Shown here in pieces: positions 8,862-18,061 of a stretch of 64,000 nucleotides of DNA; position 1 is the first letter of the stretch, and each line of letters begins with the position of its first letter. Source of the stretch: Oricola cellulosilytica (GTDB taxonomy: Bacteria > Pseudomonadota > Alphaproteobacteria > Rhizobiales > Rhizobiaceae); NCBI RefSeq assembly GCF_019966575.1, contig NZ_JAINFK010000005.1:351934-415933 (forward strand), written 5' to 3'. The position numbers and the translations under genes were made by a program. The notes below the pieces were generated by a model that worked only from the letters and a program-made list of their open reading frames with translations, had not been told where the DNA came from and searched no databases.

Positions 8862-9983
8862 ATGGTGCAGCAGATCGCCTTCGGGCCGCGGATACGCAAA
8901 TCGCCGTTCTTCAAGGCGACACAGGCCGCCGGCGCATCGCATTTTTCGATCTACAACAAGATGTATTTTCCGGTCGCCTATGGCGATCCGGCCGCCGAAT
9001 ACGACCGGCTGGTCAATGCCGTTGCCCTGTGGGACGTGGCAGTCGAGCGTCAGGTCAGGGTCAAGGGCCCCGACGCGCTGACGCTGGTGCGCGCACTGAC
9101 GCCGCGAAACCTCGCTTCGGTCAAGACCGGCCAGGGACGCTACGTTCCAATTTGCGACCATCGCGGGACGCTGATCAACGACCCCGTCCTGCTGCCGATT
9201 TCCGACGATGAATACTGGCTCTCGATTGCCGACAACGACCTGATCCTCTGGGTCCGGGCGGTTGCGTTCGAACGCGGGATGAAGGTTGAAGTCTCCGAGC
9301 CGGACGTATCGCCTCTAGCCGTGCAGGGCCCTAAGGCGGTCGAGGTGATCCGCGACCTTTTCGGAGACTGGGCGACCGAGATGAAGCATTTCGCGTTCAC
9401 CGAGAGCGAACTCGACGGAATTCCGCTGATCCTCGGACGATCGGGTTGGAGCCGCCAGGGGGGCTACGAGCTATACCTCTTGGAAAGCCGGCGCGGCACT
9501 GATCTCTGGAACATGGTCGGCGAGGCGGGTGTGCCCTATGGCATCGGTCCCGGCGCGCCAAATTACATCGAGCGAATCGAGAGCGGGCTCCTCTCCATGG
9601 GCGCGGATACCGACCACCGCACGAATCCATTCGAGGTCGGCATGGACAAGCTGGTCGATGTCGATCAGGAGACCGATTTTATCGGAAAACAGGCGCTCCG
9701 CCGCATCCGCGATGGCGGCGTCCGGCGTCTGCGTTGCGGCTTCTTCGTTCACGGAGACCCGTTCCAGGGCCCCAACCAGCAGTGGTGGAAGGTGATCGCC
9801 GACGGGGCGCGGATCGGGTTCGTGTCGGCGGCGGCCTACTCTCCCCGGATCGGGCGGAACATCGGTCTCGGCCTGATCGATGCGAGCCAGGCCGAGCCGG
9901 GAACCAAACTGATTGTGGAAACGGAACATGGCCGCCGCAGCGCCACAGTGAGCGAGTTGCCTTTCGATATCCCGAAAGGCTAG
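8862..9983 (+). CDS. DmdA-like dimethylsulfoniopropionate demethylase (GcvT family)
   Basis: This 373-residue aminomethyltransferase-fold protein would transfer a methyl group to tetrahydrofolate. It resembles DmdA more than GcvT: DVAVERQVRVKGPDA, ALTPRNL, NDPVLLPISDDEYWLSIADND, EPDVSPLAVQGPKA, SGWSRQGGYELYL, GAPNYIERIESGLLSMG and NPFEVGMDKLVD all follow the order and wording of DmdA. The start is ATG 8862 with GGGAGG at 8851-8856; a GTG at 8856 overlaps this ribosome site. It heads an operon with a MetY-like enzyme, fitting methanethiol recapture. It could instead demethylate another methylated osmolyte, since DmdA-like paralogues are common. Confidence 0.75.
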   Translation: MVQQIAFGPRIRKSPFFKATQAAGASHFSIYNKMYFPVAYGDPAAEYDRLVNAVALWDVAVERQVRVKGPDALTLVRALTPRNLASVKTGQGRYVPICDHRGTLINDPVLLPISDDEYWLSIADNDLILWVRAVAFERGMKVEVSEPDVSPLAVQGPKAVEVIRDLFGDWATEMKHFAFTESELDGIPLILGRSGWSRQGGYELYLLESRRGTDLWNMVGEAGVPYGIGPGAPNYIERIESGLLSMGADTDHRTNPFEVGMDKLVDVDQETDFIGKQALRRIRDGGVRRLRCGFFVHGDPFQGPNQQWWKVIADGARIGFVSAAAYSPRIGRNIGLGLIDASQAEPGTKLIVETEHGRRSATVSELPFDIPKG

Positions 9984-10003
9984 GTGGCGCCCGGAGGAAC
10001 CCG

Positions 10004-11341
10004 ATGGCTGATTTCTACGGATTCGATACGCTGAGCCTGCATGCGGGCCACACGCCCGACGAACGGCACGGCTCGCGCGCCGTGCCCATCCACCAGACGA
10101 CTTCCTACGTCTTCCGCGACAGCCGGCACGCTGCCGCCCTCTACAATCTCGAGGAAGGCGGACATCTCTATTCGCGCATTTCCAACCCGACGGTGGCGGT
10201 GCTGGAGCAGCGGCTCGCCGCGCTGGATGGCGCAGCAGCCGCGACGGCCACCGCGTCCGGCATGGCGGCGCTGCACACCGCCGTCGCATGTCTGCTGAGC
10301 GCGGGCGACCACATCGTCTCGACCGCGCAGCTTTATGGCGCCAACATCAACCTGCTGAAGAACACCCTGCCGCGCTTCGGCATCGAAACCACATTCGTCA
10401 GCGCCAATGACATCGACGGGCTCGAGGCCGCGATCCGCCCGAACACCAAGCTGATCTTCGGCGAGATCATCGGCAATCCCGGGCTCGACATTCTCGACCT
10501 TCCGCGCGTCGGTGAGATCGCCAGCGCACGTGGCATCCCGGTGATGATCGACGGCACGTTCAACACCCCTTGGCTCTGCAAGCCTCTCGAAATGGGCGCC
10601 AACATCGTCATCCACTCCGTAACCAAATGGCTCGGCGGCCACGGAGTGGCAATCGGCGGAGCGATCGTGGATGGCGGCAATTTCGACTGGGGCGTCAAGG
10701 ATGCGGACGGCAACGTCAAATTCCCGACGCTCGCCGCGCCGCACTACGCGCTCGACGGCATCGTGTTCTGGGAAGAGTTCGGCCCGGCCGCCTTCACCCA
10801 GCGCGTCCGCATGGAGGGCATGTACAATTTCGGCCCGTGCATGAGTCCGCAGACGGCGTTCTATCTGCTGCAGGGGTTGGAAACCCTTCCCCTGCGCATG
10901 AAGCGTCATCAGGAAAACACGGCCGCCATGCTCGATTTCCTCACCGCCCACGAACAGGTGACCTGGGTGCGCCACCCGTCCCTACCGGACCATCCGAACC
11001 ATGAACTTGCCGAGCGCCTTCTGCCCAGGGGGGCCGGCTCTGTCGTCGTTTTCGGGGTTGCCGGCGGGCGCGAGGGCGGCGCGGCGTTCATCGAAGCCCT
11101 GGAGCTTGCCTCCCACCTCGCCAATGTCGGTGACGCCAAGACACTTGTCATCCATCCGGCCTCGACCACCCACTCGCATATCAGTGCGGAGGACATGAAG
11201 GCCGGCGGCCTGTCGGAAGACATGATCCGGCTGTCGATCGGGCTGGAAGATATCGACGACCTGAAAGCCGATTTCGAGAAGGGACTGCGGGCCGCCAAGC
11301 GGGTCGCGAAGGCGAAATCCGTTTCCGAGGCCGCCGAATAA
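10004..11341 (+). CDS. O-acetylhomoserine sulfhydrylase-like PLP enzyme (MetY type)
   Basis: This 445-residue Cys/Met-metabolism PLP enzyme has a length typical of O-acetylhomoserine (thiol)-lyase. It opens DTLSLHAGHTPDERHGSRAVPIHQTTSYVF. The PLP lysine lies in HSVTKWLGGHG, the cofactor-phosphate motif is ASGMAALHTA, and the tail has HPASTTHSHI and EDMIRLSIGLED. It would join sulfide or methanethiol to O-acetylhomoserine, giving homocysteine or methionine. The start ATG has GGAGG 6 bp upstream and follows the DmdA-like stop by 20 bp. Methionine gamma-lyase activity cannot be excluded from sequence alone. Confidence 0.85.
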   Translation: MADFYGFDTLSLHAGHTPDERHGSRAVPIHQTTSYVFRDSRHAAALYNLEEGGHLYSRISNPTVAVLEQRLAALDGAAAATATASGMAALHTAVACLLSAGDHIVSTAQLYGANINLLKNTLPRFGIETTFVSANDIDGLEAAIRPNTKLIFGEIIGNPGLDILDLPRVGEIASARGIPVMIDGTFNTPWLCKPLEMGANIVIHSVTKWLGGHGVAIGGAIVDGGNFDWGVKDADGNVKFPTLAAPHYALDGIVFWEEFGPAAFTQRVRMEGMYNFGPCMSPQTAFYLLQGLETLPLRMKRHQENTAAMLDFLTAHEQVTWVRHPSLPDHPNHELAERLLPRGAGSVVVFGVAGGREGGAAFIEALELASHLANVGDAKTLVIHPASTTHSHISAEDMKAGGLSEDMIRLSIGLEDIDDLKADFEKGLRAAKRVAKAKSVSEAAE

Positions 11342-12150
11342 TGCGTGTTTCGGTCAACGGCCATGAAGCCTTCGCGGCGACCGGCGGCAAGCCCCACCGC
11401 GACGGCCTTCCCTGGATCATCTTCCTGCACGGCTCCGGTCAGAGCCACATCACCTGGACACAGCAGGTGCGCGCCCTCGGCTATGACGGCTTCAACACGG
11501 CGGCCGTCGACTTTCCCGGCCACGGCCTGTCCAATGGTGCACCGTTGACCTCGATCGGGGCGATGGCGGACTGGCTCATCGCCTTCATGGATGCCGCCGG
11601 CATTCCCGAAGCGCATATCGTCGGCCATTCGCAGGGCTGTCTCGTCGCGCTCGAATTGGGCGCGCGATATCCCGAGCGGGTTTCCAGCATCGCCTTCATC
11701 GCCACCGGCGCCGCGATACCTGTGAATCCCGGCCTCGTCGCGCTGGCCGGCAAGGACGAGCCGCGCGCCATCGACGCGATGCTCTCCTGGGGCTTCGGTG
11801 CGTTCGCCCACCATCAGGACAACTCCGTGCCTGGCTCATCGCTGATTTTCGGCGGCGTCCGCACCATGCAGGGAAACGTGCCTGGCGCGCTCGAAACCGA
11901 CCTAAAAGCATGCAACGCCTATGATATCGGAGCACAGCAGGCCGCGAAGATTGCCTGCCCTACGGCGTGCATTCTGGCCGGCGCGGACCGGATGACGCCG
12001 CTGAAGGCCGGGTTGGCGCTCGCCGAAGCGCTCGACAAGCCCACTGTGACCATTATCGATAATGCCGGCCACATGCTGCCGGGCGAACACCCGCACGAGG
12101 TAAATCGCGCCTTGCGGGCATTTCACGCCTCATTCAAAACACCTGCATAG
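11341..12150 (+). CDS. Alpha/beta hydrolase
   Basis: This 269-residue alpha/beta-hydrolase fold protein has the nucleophile elbow GHSQGCL (serine near residue 98), the oxyanion region FLHGSGQS near residue 30, an acid-containing ILAGADRMTP segment and a C-terminal catalytic histidine in NAGHMLPGEHP. Its ATG overlaps the stop of the MetY-like gene by one base (TAATG), so translation is probably coupled. The substrate is unknown. In this operon a thioesterase or ester-cleaving role on an acyl-CoA or acyl-homoserine product is possible, but that is inference. Confidence 0.85.
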   Translation: MRVSVNGHEAFAATGGKPHRDGLPWIIFLHGSGQSHITWTQQVRALGYDGFNTAAVDFPGHGLSNGAPLTSIGAMADWLIAFMDAAGIPEAHIVGHSQGCLVALELGARYPERVSSIAFIATGAAIPVNPGLVALAGKDEPRAIDAMLSWGFGAFAHHQDNSVPGSSLIFGGVRTMQGNVPGALETDLKACNAYDIGAQQAAKIACPTACILAGADRMTPLKAGLALAEALDKPTVTIIDNAGHMLPGEHPHEVNRALRAFHASFKTPA

Positions 12151-12161
12151 GAAATCCAGCC

Positions 12162-14468
12162 ATGGCCTCACATCCCGGCAACTCGCTTCGGCGCGTCTGC
12201 GTGATCGGCGCGGGAACGATGGGCAGTGGCATTGCGGGTCAGGTCGCCAACGCCGGCTATCCGGTTCTGCTGCTCGACATGCCCGGCAATGATGGCAACC
12301 GGAACGCCATCACGGAAGCCGCACTCGAACGCCTGCGCAAATCCGATCCCCCCGCGCTTTTTTCCGAAGATGTGCTGAACCGCATTTCCATCGGGAACAT
12401 AGAGGATGACCTCGCCAGCGTCGCCGATTGCGACTGGATCGTAGAGGCGGTCGTGGAAAGGCTCGACATCAAGCGTGTGCTGTACAGGAGTCTCCAGCCC
12501 CACCTGAAACCGGAGGCTATCGTTACCTCCAACACTTCCACCATTCCGATTTCGCTTCTCGTCGAAGAGATGGACGACGAGTTCGCCCGCCGCTTCGCGA
12601 TCACCCATTTCTTCAATCCTGTGCGCTACATGCGCCTGTTGGAACTCGTGCGAGGAGAAAAAACCGAGAACGAAGTGGTTGAGACACTTGCGGATTTCTG
12701 CGACCGCGTGCTGGGCAAGGGTGTGGTGCGCTGTGCGGATACGCCGGGCTTTCTCGGAAACCGCGTTGGCGTCTTCGCGCTGCAGGTCGGTATCGCCGAG
12801 GCAACGCAACTGGGCCTCGATATCGAGACCGCCGACGCGCTGATGGGCCGACCGATGGGCATTCCAAAGACCGGCATCTTCGGTCTCTACGATCTCATCG
12901 GGCTCGATCTGATGGCCGATGTCGTGCGCTCACTGCGTGCCATTCTCCCGGCGGAAGACCCGTTCCATGCGGTCGGCGGCGAGAACGCGCTGATAAACAA
13001 GCTGTGCGAGAGTGGACTCACCGGCAACAAGGGCCGCGGCGGCTTCTACCGGCGCGGCGAGGACGGAGCGAAGCTCGCGATCGATCTTTCCACGGGCGAC
13101 TATCGTCCTCGCAACCGCGGGGTTCCCGAGCGGGCGGAATCCGGCGGCCTAGCCGAACTTGTCTCCGGCGACGATCTCAATGCGAAATTCTGCTGGAACG
13201 TCCTCAATCGGATTCTGCGCTATTCGGCATCGCTGATCCCCGCCGTGACCGAGAACCCGCAGGACATCGATGATGCGATGAAGCTCGGCTACAACTGGAT
13301 CAAGGGTCCTTTCGAGATGCTCGACGAGATCGGCGTCGAAACCTTCGTCGCGCGCTGCCAGGCCGAGGACCTGACCGTGCCCGACTTCCTGCGCAATAAT
13401 GCGTCAGGACCGATCTACCGTGTCGATGATGGCGTGCTGCAGGTGCGCCGGGCCGACGGCGCCTATCGCCCGCTCGACTTGCCCGAGGGAGTTGTCCGTT
13501 TCCATCTGAAGCGCCGTGAACTGGAGCCGGACAGCGAAAACCCGTCCGCAAGCCTGTTCACGCTTGAAAGCGGTATCCGTCTGGTTGAATTCCACACCAA
13601 GGCGAATGCGCTCGACGCCGACTCCATGGCCCTAGTACGCGAGGCGGCGGAGAACCCGGGCCGCGGCATCATCATCCACAATGACGGCCAGCACTTTTCC
13701 GCGGGCGTCAATCTGCAAAGATTTCGGGAGTTTATCGACGCCGGGGACTGGTCCGGTATAGATGCCTTCCTCGACGACTTTCAGCAGGCCTGCCGAGCCC
13801 TCAAATATTGCGCGGCACCAGTCGTCGGCGCGCCATCAGGCCTGTCGATCGGCGGGGGTTTCGAGGTGCTGGCACACTGCTCCAAGCTGGTGGTTCACAC
13901 CAATGTCGTCCTCGGACTCGTCGAGAGCCTCGTCGGTCTGGTGCCGGGCGGCGGGGGTGTGAAAGAAACATTTCTGCGGTGGTATCGAAAATCCGGAGAC
14001 TGGGAACAAGCCGCGTGGAACGCGTTCAAGCAGATCGGATATGGGCGGACAGCCTCCTCCCCGGATCAGGCGAAATCGCTCGCCTACTTCCTCCCCGACC
14101 GCGACGAGACGGTCATGAACCGCGACCGTTTGATGTCGGCCGCAACGCGGGTCGTTGGCGAGATGGAGAGCGGCTATCGCCCTCCCGAAAAACCTGAGTT
14201 CCAGCTACTTGGGGGGGACTTGCACGGTCGGATGCACGCCTTCCTCGAAAAAGGACTGGCAGACGGAACGTTTCACCCTCATGATGTCACGGTCGGGAGC
14301 GAGATCGCCGCCATACTGACCGGCGGCGAGCAGGCGGAGCCGCGCCGAGCGAGCGAGCAGGATCTGTATGATCTCGAACGCTCGAGCTTTGTGCGGCTGG
14401 CCCGGACACCCCAGACCCGTGCCCGCATCGAGGCCATGTTGTCCGGAAAGGGAACTCTGCGCAATTGA
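12162..14468 (+). CDS. Bifunctional 3-hydroxyacyl-CoA dehydrogenase / enoyl-CoA hydratase, FadN-like order
   Basis: This 768-residue fusion has the dehydrogenase first and the hydratase last, the order of FadN rather than FadB. The N-terminus carries an NAD Rossmann motif, VIGAGTMGSGIAGQVANAG, then SNTSTIPIS, the catalytic-histidine region ITHFFNPVRYMRLLE and DTPGFLGNR. A second 3HCDH domain lies near 340-400. The C-terminal crotonase part has SAGVNLQRFREF, IGGGFEVLAHC and GLVPGGGGVKE. It follows the hydrolase by 11 bp and closes the operon. It would hydrate and oxidise a CoA thioester made in the pathway, possibly the acyl-CoA left after demethylation. Confidence 0.88.
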   Translation: MASHPGNSLRRVCVIGAGTMGSGIAGQVANAGYPVLLLDMPGNDGNRNAITEAALERLRKSDPPALFSEDVLNRISIGNIEDDLASVADCDWIVEAVVERLDIKRVLYRSLQPHLKPEAIVTSNTSTIPISLLVEEMDDEFARRFAITHFFNPVRYMRLLELVRGEKTENEVVETLADFCDRVLGKGVVRCADTPGFLGNRVGVFALQVGIAEATQLGLDIETADALMGRPMGIPKTGIFGLYDLIGLDLMADVVRSLRAILPAEDPFHAVGGENALINKLCESGLTGNKGRGGFYRRGEDGAKLAIDLSTGDYRPRNRGVPERAESGGLAELVSGDDLNAKFCWNVLNRILRYSASLIPAVTENPQDIDDAMKLGYNWIKGPFEMLDEIGVETFVARCQAEDLTVPDFLRNNASGPIYRVDDGVLQVRRADGAYRPLDLPEGVVRFHLKRRELEPDSENPSASLFTLESGIRLVEFHTKANALDADSMALVREAAENPGRGIIIHNDGQHFSAGVNLQRFREFIDAGDWSGIDAFLDDFQQACRALKYCAAPVVGAPSGLSIGGGFEVLAHCSKLVVHTNVVLGLVESLVGLVPGGGGVKETFLRWYRKSGDWEQAAWNAFKQIGYGRTASSPDQAKSLAYFLPDRDETVMNRDRLMSAATRVVGEMESGYRPPEKPEFQLLGGDLHGRMHAFLEKGLADGTFHPHDVTVGSEIAAILTGGEQAEPRRASEQDLYDLERSSFVRLARTPQTRARIEAMLSGKGTLRN

Positions 14469-14780
<312 letters not shown>

Positions 14781-14781
14781 C

Positions 14782-15444
14782 GTGGGCGAGCCAGGTTCCT
14801 CCGGGCTTTCCCACCACCAGACCCGGCCGGAAAGCCGTGTCTTGAGCGATGACGAGCGCGATGCGGAAGCGCTGCCGCATTCCATTACGGCGGTGCTCGA
14901 CCGCGTCTGCGAGGCGAGAGACGGCAACAGCACCTCCGTCGGCGATCTGGTTGAGGGGCTCGGGCAGCTGGGGCACAGCGTTCTCGTGCTGGTGCCCGGC
15001 CTTCTCGTCATCACGCCGCTGAGCGGCGTACCCGGACTGTCGTCGTTTTTCGGCCTTACGATAGCGCTCGTTTCCCTGCAGATGCTGGTCGGCCGCCATC
15101 ACCTTTGGCTTCCGGGATGGCTGCTAAAGCGCAGGATACCAACTTCAAGGATCGAAAAAGCGGTCAGCTATCTCAGAGCGCCGGCCCGTTTCATTGACAG
15201 GCATACAACCGTGCGCCTCGGCATTCTCGTTCACCGCCCGTTTCGCTCCATTCTCCAGTTGGCGTGCATGTTGTGCGGCCTCGCAATGCCGTTTCTCGAA
15301 CTGGTCCCGTTCTCCTCCTCCATCCTCGGTGCGGCGGTCGCTTTTTTTGCCATTGCACTTGTCGCAAAAGACGGCCTTGTCGCGCTGGCGGGGTTGTCGT
15401 TCCTCGCCGCGGTTCTCATCCTCGTCCTGCGCCTGGCGGCCTGA
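14782..15444 (+). CDS. exoD: Exopolysaccharide synthesis ExoD family membrane protein
   Basis: This 220-residue protein belongs to the ExoD family. It has a soluble N-terminal helix region (SITAVLDRVCEARDGNSTSVGDL), a conserved VLVPGLLVITPLSGVPGLSSFFGLTIALVSLQ segment, then LPGWLLKRRI and two C-terminal membrane spans. I use GTG 14782, one base after the preceding stop, which implies coupling with the DUF2188 gene and expression from the same EcfG-type promoter. ExoD was first linked to exopolysaccharide and alkaline tolerance in Sinorhizobium; the biochemical role is unsettled. Confidence 0.82.
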   Translation: MGEPGSSGLSHHQTRPESRVLSDDERDAEALPHSITAVLDRVCEARDGNSTSVGDLVEGLGQLGHSVLVLVPGLLVITPLSGVPGLSSFFGLTIALVSLQMLVGRHHLWLPGWLLKRRIPTSRIEKAVSYLRAPARFIDRHTTVRLGILVHRPFRSILQLACMLCGLAMPFLELVPFSSSILGAAVAFFAIALVAKDGLVALAGLSFLAAVLILVLRLAA

Positions 15445-15458
15445 TCGAGAAAGCGGAA

Positions 15459-15490
15459 CAAAAAACGCCCCCGGGCAGAACCCGGAGGCG
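15459..15490 (-). terminator. Rho-independent terminator
   Basis: A 10-bp stem (15466-15475 with 15481-15490, one mismatch) is followed on the minus strand by six T. It lies 20 bp past the stop of the SH3-domain gene. Confidence 0.75.
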
Positions 15491-15509
15491 AATTCTCAAT
15501 GACCGATGA

Positions 15510-16166
15510 TCAACGGTACACGTAGACGATCTGGCGCGTACTCGCGTCGACCAGCACGGGCTGACCGTTGATATACACGTACTCGTAATCGTAATCCGGT
15601 ACCGGACGCAGTTCGACCGTGTCCGGGACACCGGCGCCGACCACGACCTCGCCTTCGAGATATACCGGCTCAACGCGGTTCTCGACGACATAGGTGCCGA
15701 CTGTCGGAGGAGGCGTTACAGCCGCGCTGGCAGCCGCACCGGCAACGCCGCCAATGGCTGCGCCGACCGGGCCGCCGATCAGGGCGCCGGCGATCGCACC
15801 GCCTGCGGCGCCGATCGTGGCATTTGTCGAGACGTCGCTTTCAACGACCGGAATCTGGGCCGTTGCGGGAGCTGCCGCGATAACGGTGGTCTCGCCGGCG
15901 AAATCCGAGCTCAGATACTCCGAATACGACCAGCCGGTCGTGCCGTTGTAGCTGACCTGGCACCATTTGCTGCCTTCGATGCAGCCATTCACGGTGGCCG
16001 AATCGTTGTGGGTGATCGCGCCGACCACGTCGAACTGCGGTCCGGGGCCGGAGCGAATATTCAGGTCAGTTGTTGCAGTTGCCGAGAAGTCGGCGAAGGC
16101 TGCGGTCGACGAGAGCAACAGAGCGGCTACGCCGGCAGAACTAATATTTCTTATTGTCTTGTTCAT
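15510..16166 (-). CDS. Secreted SH3-like domain protein with glycine-zipper segment
   Basis: This 218-residue protein starts at ATG 16166, preceded by AAGGAG. It has a signal peptide (residues 1-26, ending AAFA), a bacterial SH3 domain (about residues 27-88, with TTDLNIRSGPGPQFDVVG and WCQVSYNGTTGWSYSEYL), a glycine-zipper stretch (GAAGGAIAGALIGGPVGAAIGG) and a C-terminal repeat-like part with YVYINGQPVLVD and IVYVYR. Such proteins sit in the envelope, bind peptidoglycan or outer membrane, and have no assigned enzyme activity. This layout is common in rhizobial DUF1236-type proteins. Confidence 0.85.
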   Translation of the reverse strand: MNKTIRNISSAGVAALLLSSTAAFADFSATATTDLNIRSGPGPQFDVVGAITHNDSATVNGCIEGSKWCQVSYNGTTGWSYSEYLSSDFAGETTVIAAAPATAQIPVVESDVSTNATIGAAGGAIAGALIGGPVGAAIGGVAGAAASAAVTPPPTVGTYVVENRVEPVYLEGEVVVGAGVPDTVELRPVPDYDYEYVYINGQPVLVDASTRQIVYVYR

Positions 16167-16442
16167 GATGAACTCCTTGGGGTTGAAAAGGCATCCCTTC
16201 CTTTTCTGTACTTGCAGCCCGATAAGTCTGGAGATGACCGTTCGTTCCTTCTCCAATCGAGGTCATTTGGCGGCTTTTTCATGGCGAGGTTGGAATGAAA
16301 GCTGAAGGCGGTGTCCGGAGGAGCGGCACCCGATGGCGCCTTGTTTTCGTTGGAAAAACCTTCCGCCGAAGCCGCGTTTCACGGTTGAGAAGGGTAACCG
16401 TGGTATGAACGAACGGCATGCAAGCCCGCTGGGAGACCCGTC

Positions 16443-16601
16443 ATGAAATGCGCAGGAAAAGTGAACCGCCGCAATTTCCTTTCAGGATTCGTCACGCTGG
16501 TTGTTGGCTGCGTCTTTCAGGCACGAAAAATCACCGGAACTGATCGCATCGTCATGCGCGACGGCTGGATACTGAAGGAGAGCGATCTCCGTGATCTTTG
16601 A
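16443..16601 (+). CDS. 52-residue Tat-signal protein overlapping the GMC gene
   Basis: The reading frame from ATG 16443 to TGA 16601 encodes 52 residues. NRRNFLSGF near residues 8-16 is a twin-arginine motif, followed by a hydrophobic stretch and a short polar tail with VMRDGWILKESDLRDL. Its last 11 bases overlap the GTG start of the GMC oxidoreductase, and the GMC ribosome site AAGGAG lies inside this gene, so the two are translationally coupled. Small Tat subunits carry folded flavoprotein dehydrogenases to the periplasm, but those are several times longer. This could be a minimal escort, or a decayed one. Confidence 0.6.
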   Translation: MKCAGKVNRRNFLSGFVTLVVGCVFQARKITGTDRIVMRDGWILKESDLRDL

Positions 16602-18027
16602 CGACGCCGCGCAGTACCGTTCATCAGGATTTGCTCCGCAGGTAGCAATCGTTGGAGCAGGCCCGGCCGGGATCACTGTCGCCCGCAGGCTTGCGAAGGC
16701 GCGAATTCCGTGCGCTCTGCTTGATGCCGGCGGCAGGGTGTATTCGCAGGAATCGCAGGACGTCTACCGGGGCACCACCATTGGCGACCCTTATTTCGAC
16801 CTTGATGCCACGCGCCTTCGCTACCTCGGCGGTACATCGGGCCACTGGACCGGATGGACCCGGTTTCTTGACCCGCACGACTTCGAGAAACGTGACTGGA
16901 TACCAAATAGCGGGTGGCCGATTGGACGCGAGGCGATCGAGCCGCATTTCGCTTCGGCACGAGAGATCCTCGGTCTGCCCAGGTTTCTCGACGACCTGCC
17001 GATCTCGGACGACATTTCGCGCATTCACCTCATTCGCAGCGATCCGGTCCGATTCGGCGCGAAATATGCCGGAGAACTGGCGGACAGCGCGCTCATCGCT
17101 GTGGTGCTCAACACCTATGCGACGGATCTCGCCGCCGAGAACGGCCGGGTCACCGCGGCGAATATCAATTCGAACAGACGGCCGGCCGGGCGGATTGATG
17201 CGCCGCGTTTCGTGGTCGCCACCGGCGGCATCGAGAATTCGCGTCTTCTTCTGTGGTCCAATGAGACGTCAAGCCATCCCGTTGTCCCCGAAGCCGCCGC
17301 ACTGGGCCGATACTGGATGGAGCATCCGGAATTCGAGGGTGGCGACATTTACGTCGAAGACACCGGGGCGTATCGAGCGGAGGTGGACGGCTGGGCGTAT
17401 TTCGCGCCGACACCCGCGGCTATGCGCCTGAACCGGCTGATGAACTTTCACGCGGTCATCATGCCCCGGCGCTATACGGGGGGAAAAAGACTTCTTGCGG
17501 AACTTGCCTGCACCGCACCGGCCGCCGCCCAATGGCTCGCGGCCAAAGCGGGCAAGAACCTCTCGTGCGGCGCGCGGGTGGGATTGGCATGGGAACAGGC
17601 GCCCTTGCCCGAAAACCGGGTCACCCTCTCTTCAGACCAGCGAGATTACGCAGGGATTCCCCGCGTCGAACTTCACTGGAAAAAGGGAGAACTGGAACGG
17701 CGCACGCTTCTCGAGGGTCTGAAGCTCTTCGGCGCAACGCTTGCGACCAAGGACATCGGCCGCATTCGCATCGACGAATGGATCCGCAATGGCGGTGATT
17801 ATCCCACCAACCAGGAGATGGCAGGGCACCACCATATGGGCGGCACCCGAATGAGCACGGATCCCACGACTGGTGTGGTCGACGGGGACTGCAAGGTCCA
17901 CGGCATGGAGAATCTTTATGTAGCGGGCTCGTCGATCTTCACCACATCCGGCTACGCCAACCCGACGGCCACGATCGTGGCGTTTGCCGACAGGCTCGGC
18001 GCGCATCTGGCCGAAACCCGCGCCTGA
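16591..18027 (+). CDS. GMC-family FAD oxidoreductase
   Basis: This 478-residue flavoenzyme has an N-terminal FAD-binding motif, VAIVGAGPAGITVARRLAKA, near residues 14-33, with FAD contacts in TSGHWTGWTRFL and VATGGIENSRLLL. The C-terminal GMC domain has MAGHHHMGGTRMS with the catalytic histidines and a closing GSSIFTTSGYANPTATIVAFADRL. It has no signal peptide of its own. It is oriented toward an AGE-family epimerase and a sugar transport operon, so a sugar or polyol is the likely substrate. The start is GTG, set by AAGGAG 9 bp upstream. Confidence 0.88.
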   Translation: MIFDDAAQYRSSGFAPQVAIVGAGPAGITVARRLAKARIPCALLDAGGRVYSQESQDVYRGTTIGDPYFDLDATRLRYLGGTSGHWTGWTRFLDPHDFEKRDWIPNSGWPIGREAIEPHFASAREILGLPRFLDDLPISDDISRIHLIRSDPVRFGAKYAGELADSALIAVVLNTYATDLAAENGRVTAANINSNRRPAGRIDAPRFVVATGGIENSRLLLWSNETSSHPVVPEAAALGRYWMEHPEFEGGDIYVEDTGAYRAEVDGWAYFAPTPAAMRLNRLMNFHAVIMPRRYTGGKRLLAELACTAPAAAQWLAAKAGKNLSCGARVGLAWEQAPLPENRVTLSSDQRDYAGIPRVELHWKKGELERRTLLEGLKLFGATLATKDIGRIRIDEWIRNGGDYPTNQEMAGHHHMGGTRMSTDPTTGVVDGDCKVHGMENLYVAGSSIFTTSGYANPTATIVAFADRLGAHLAETRA

Positions 18028-18061
18028 CCCGATGGCGGCGGCGCCAAGCGGCCAACGTCCC

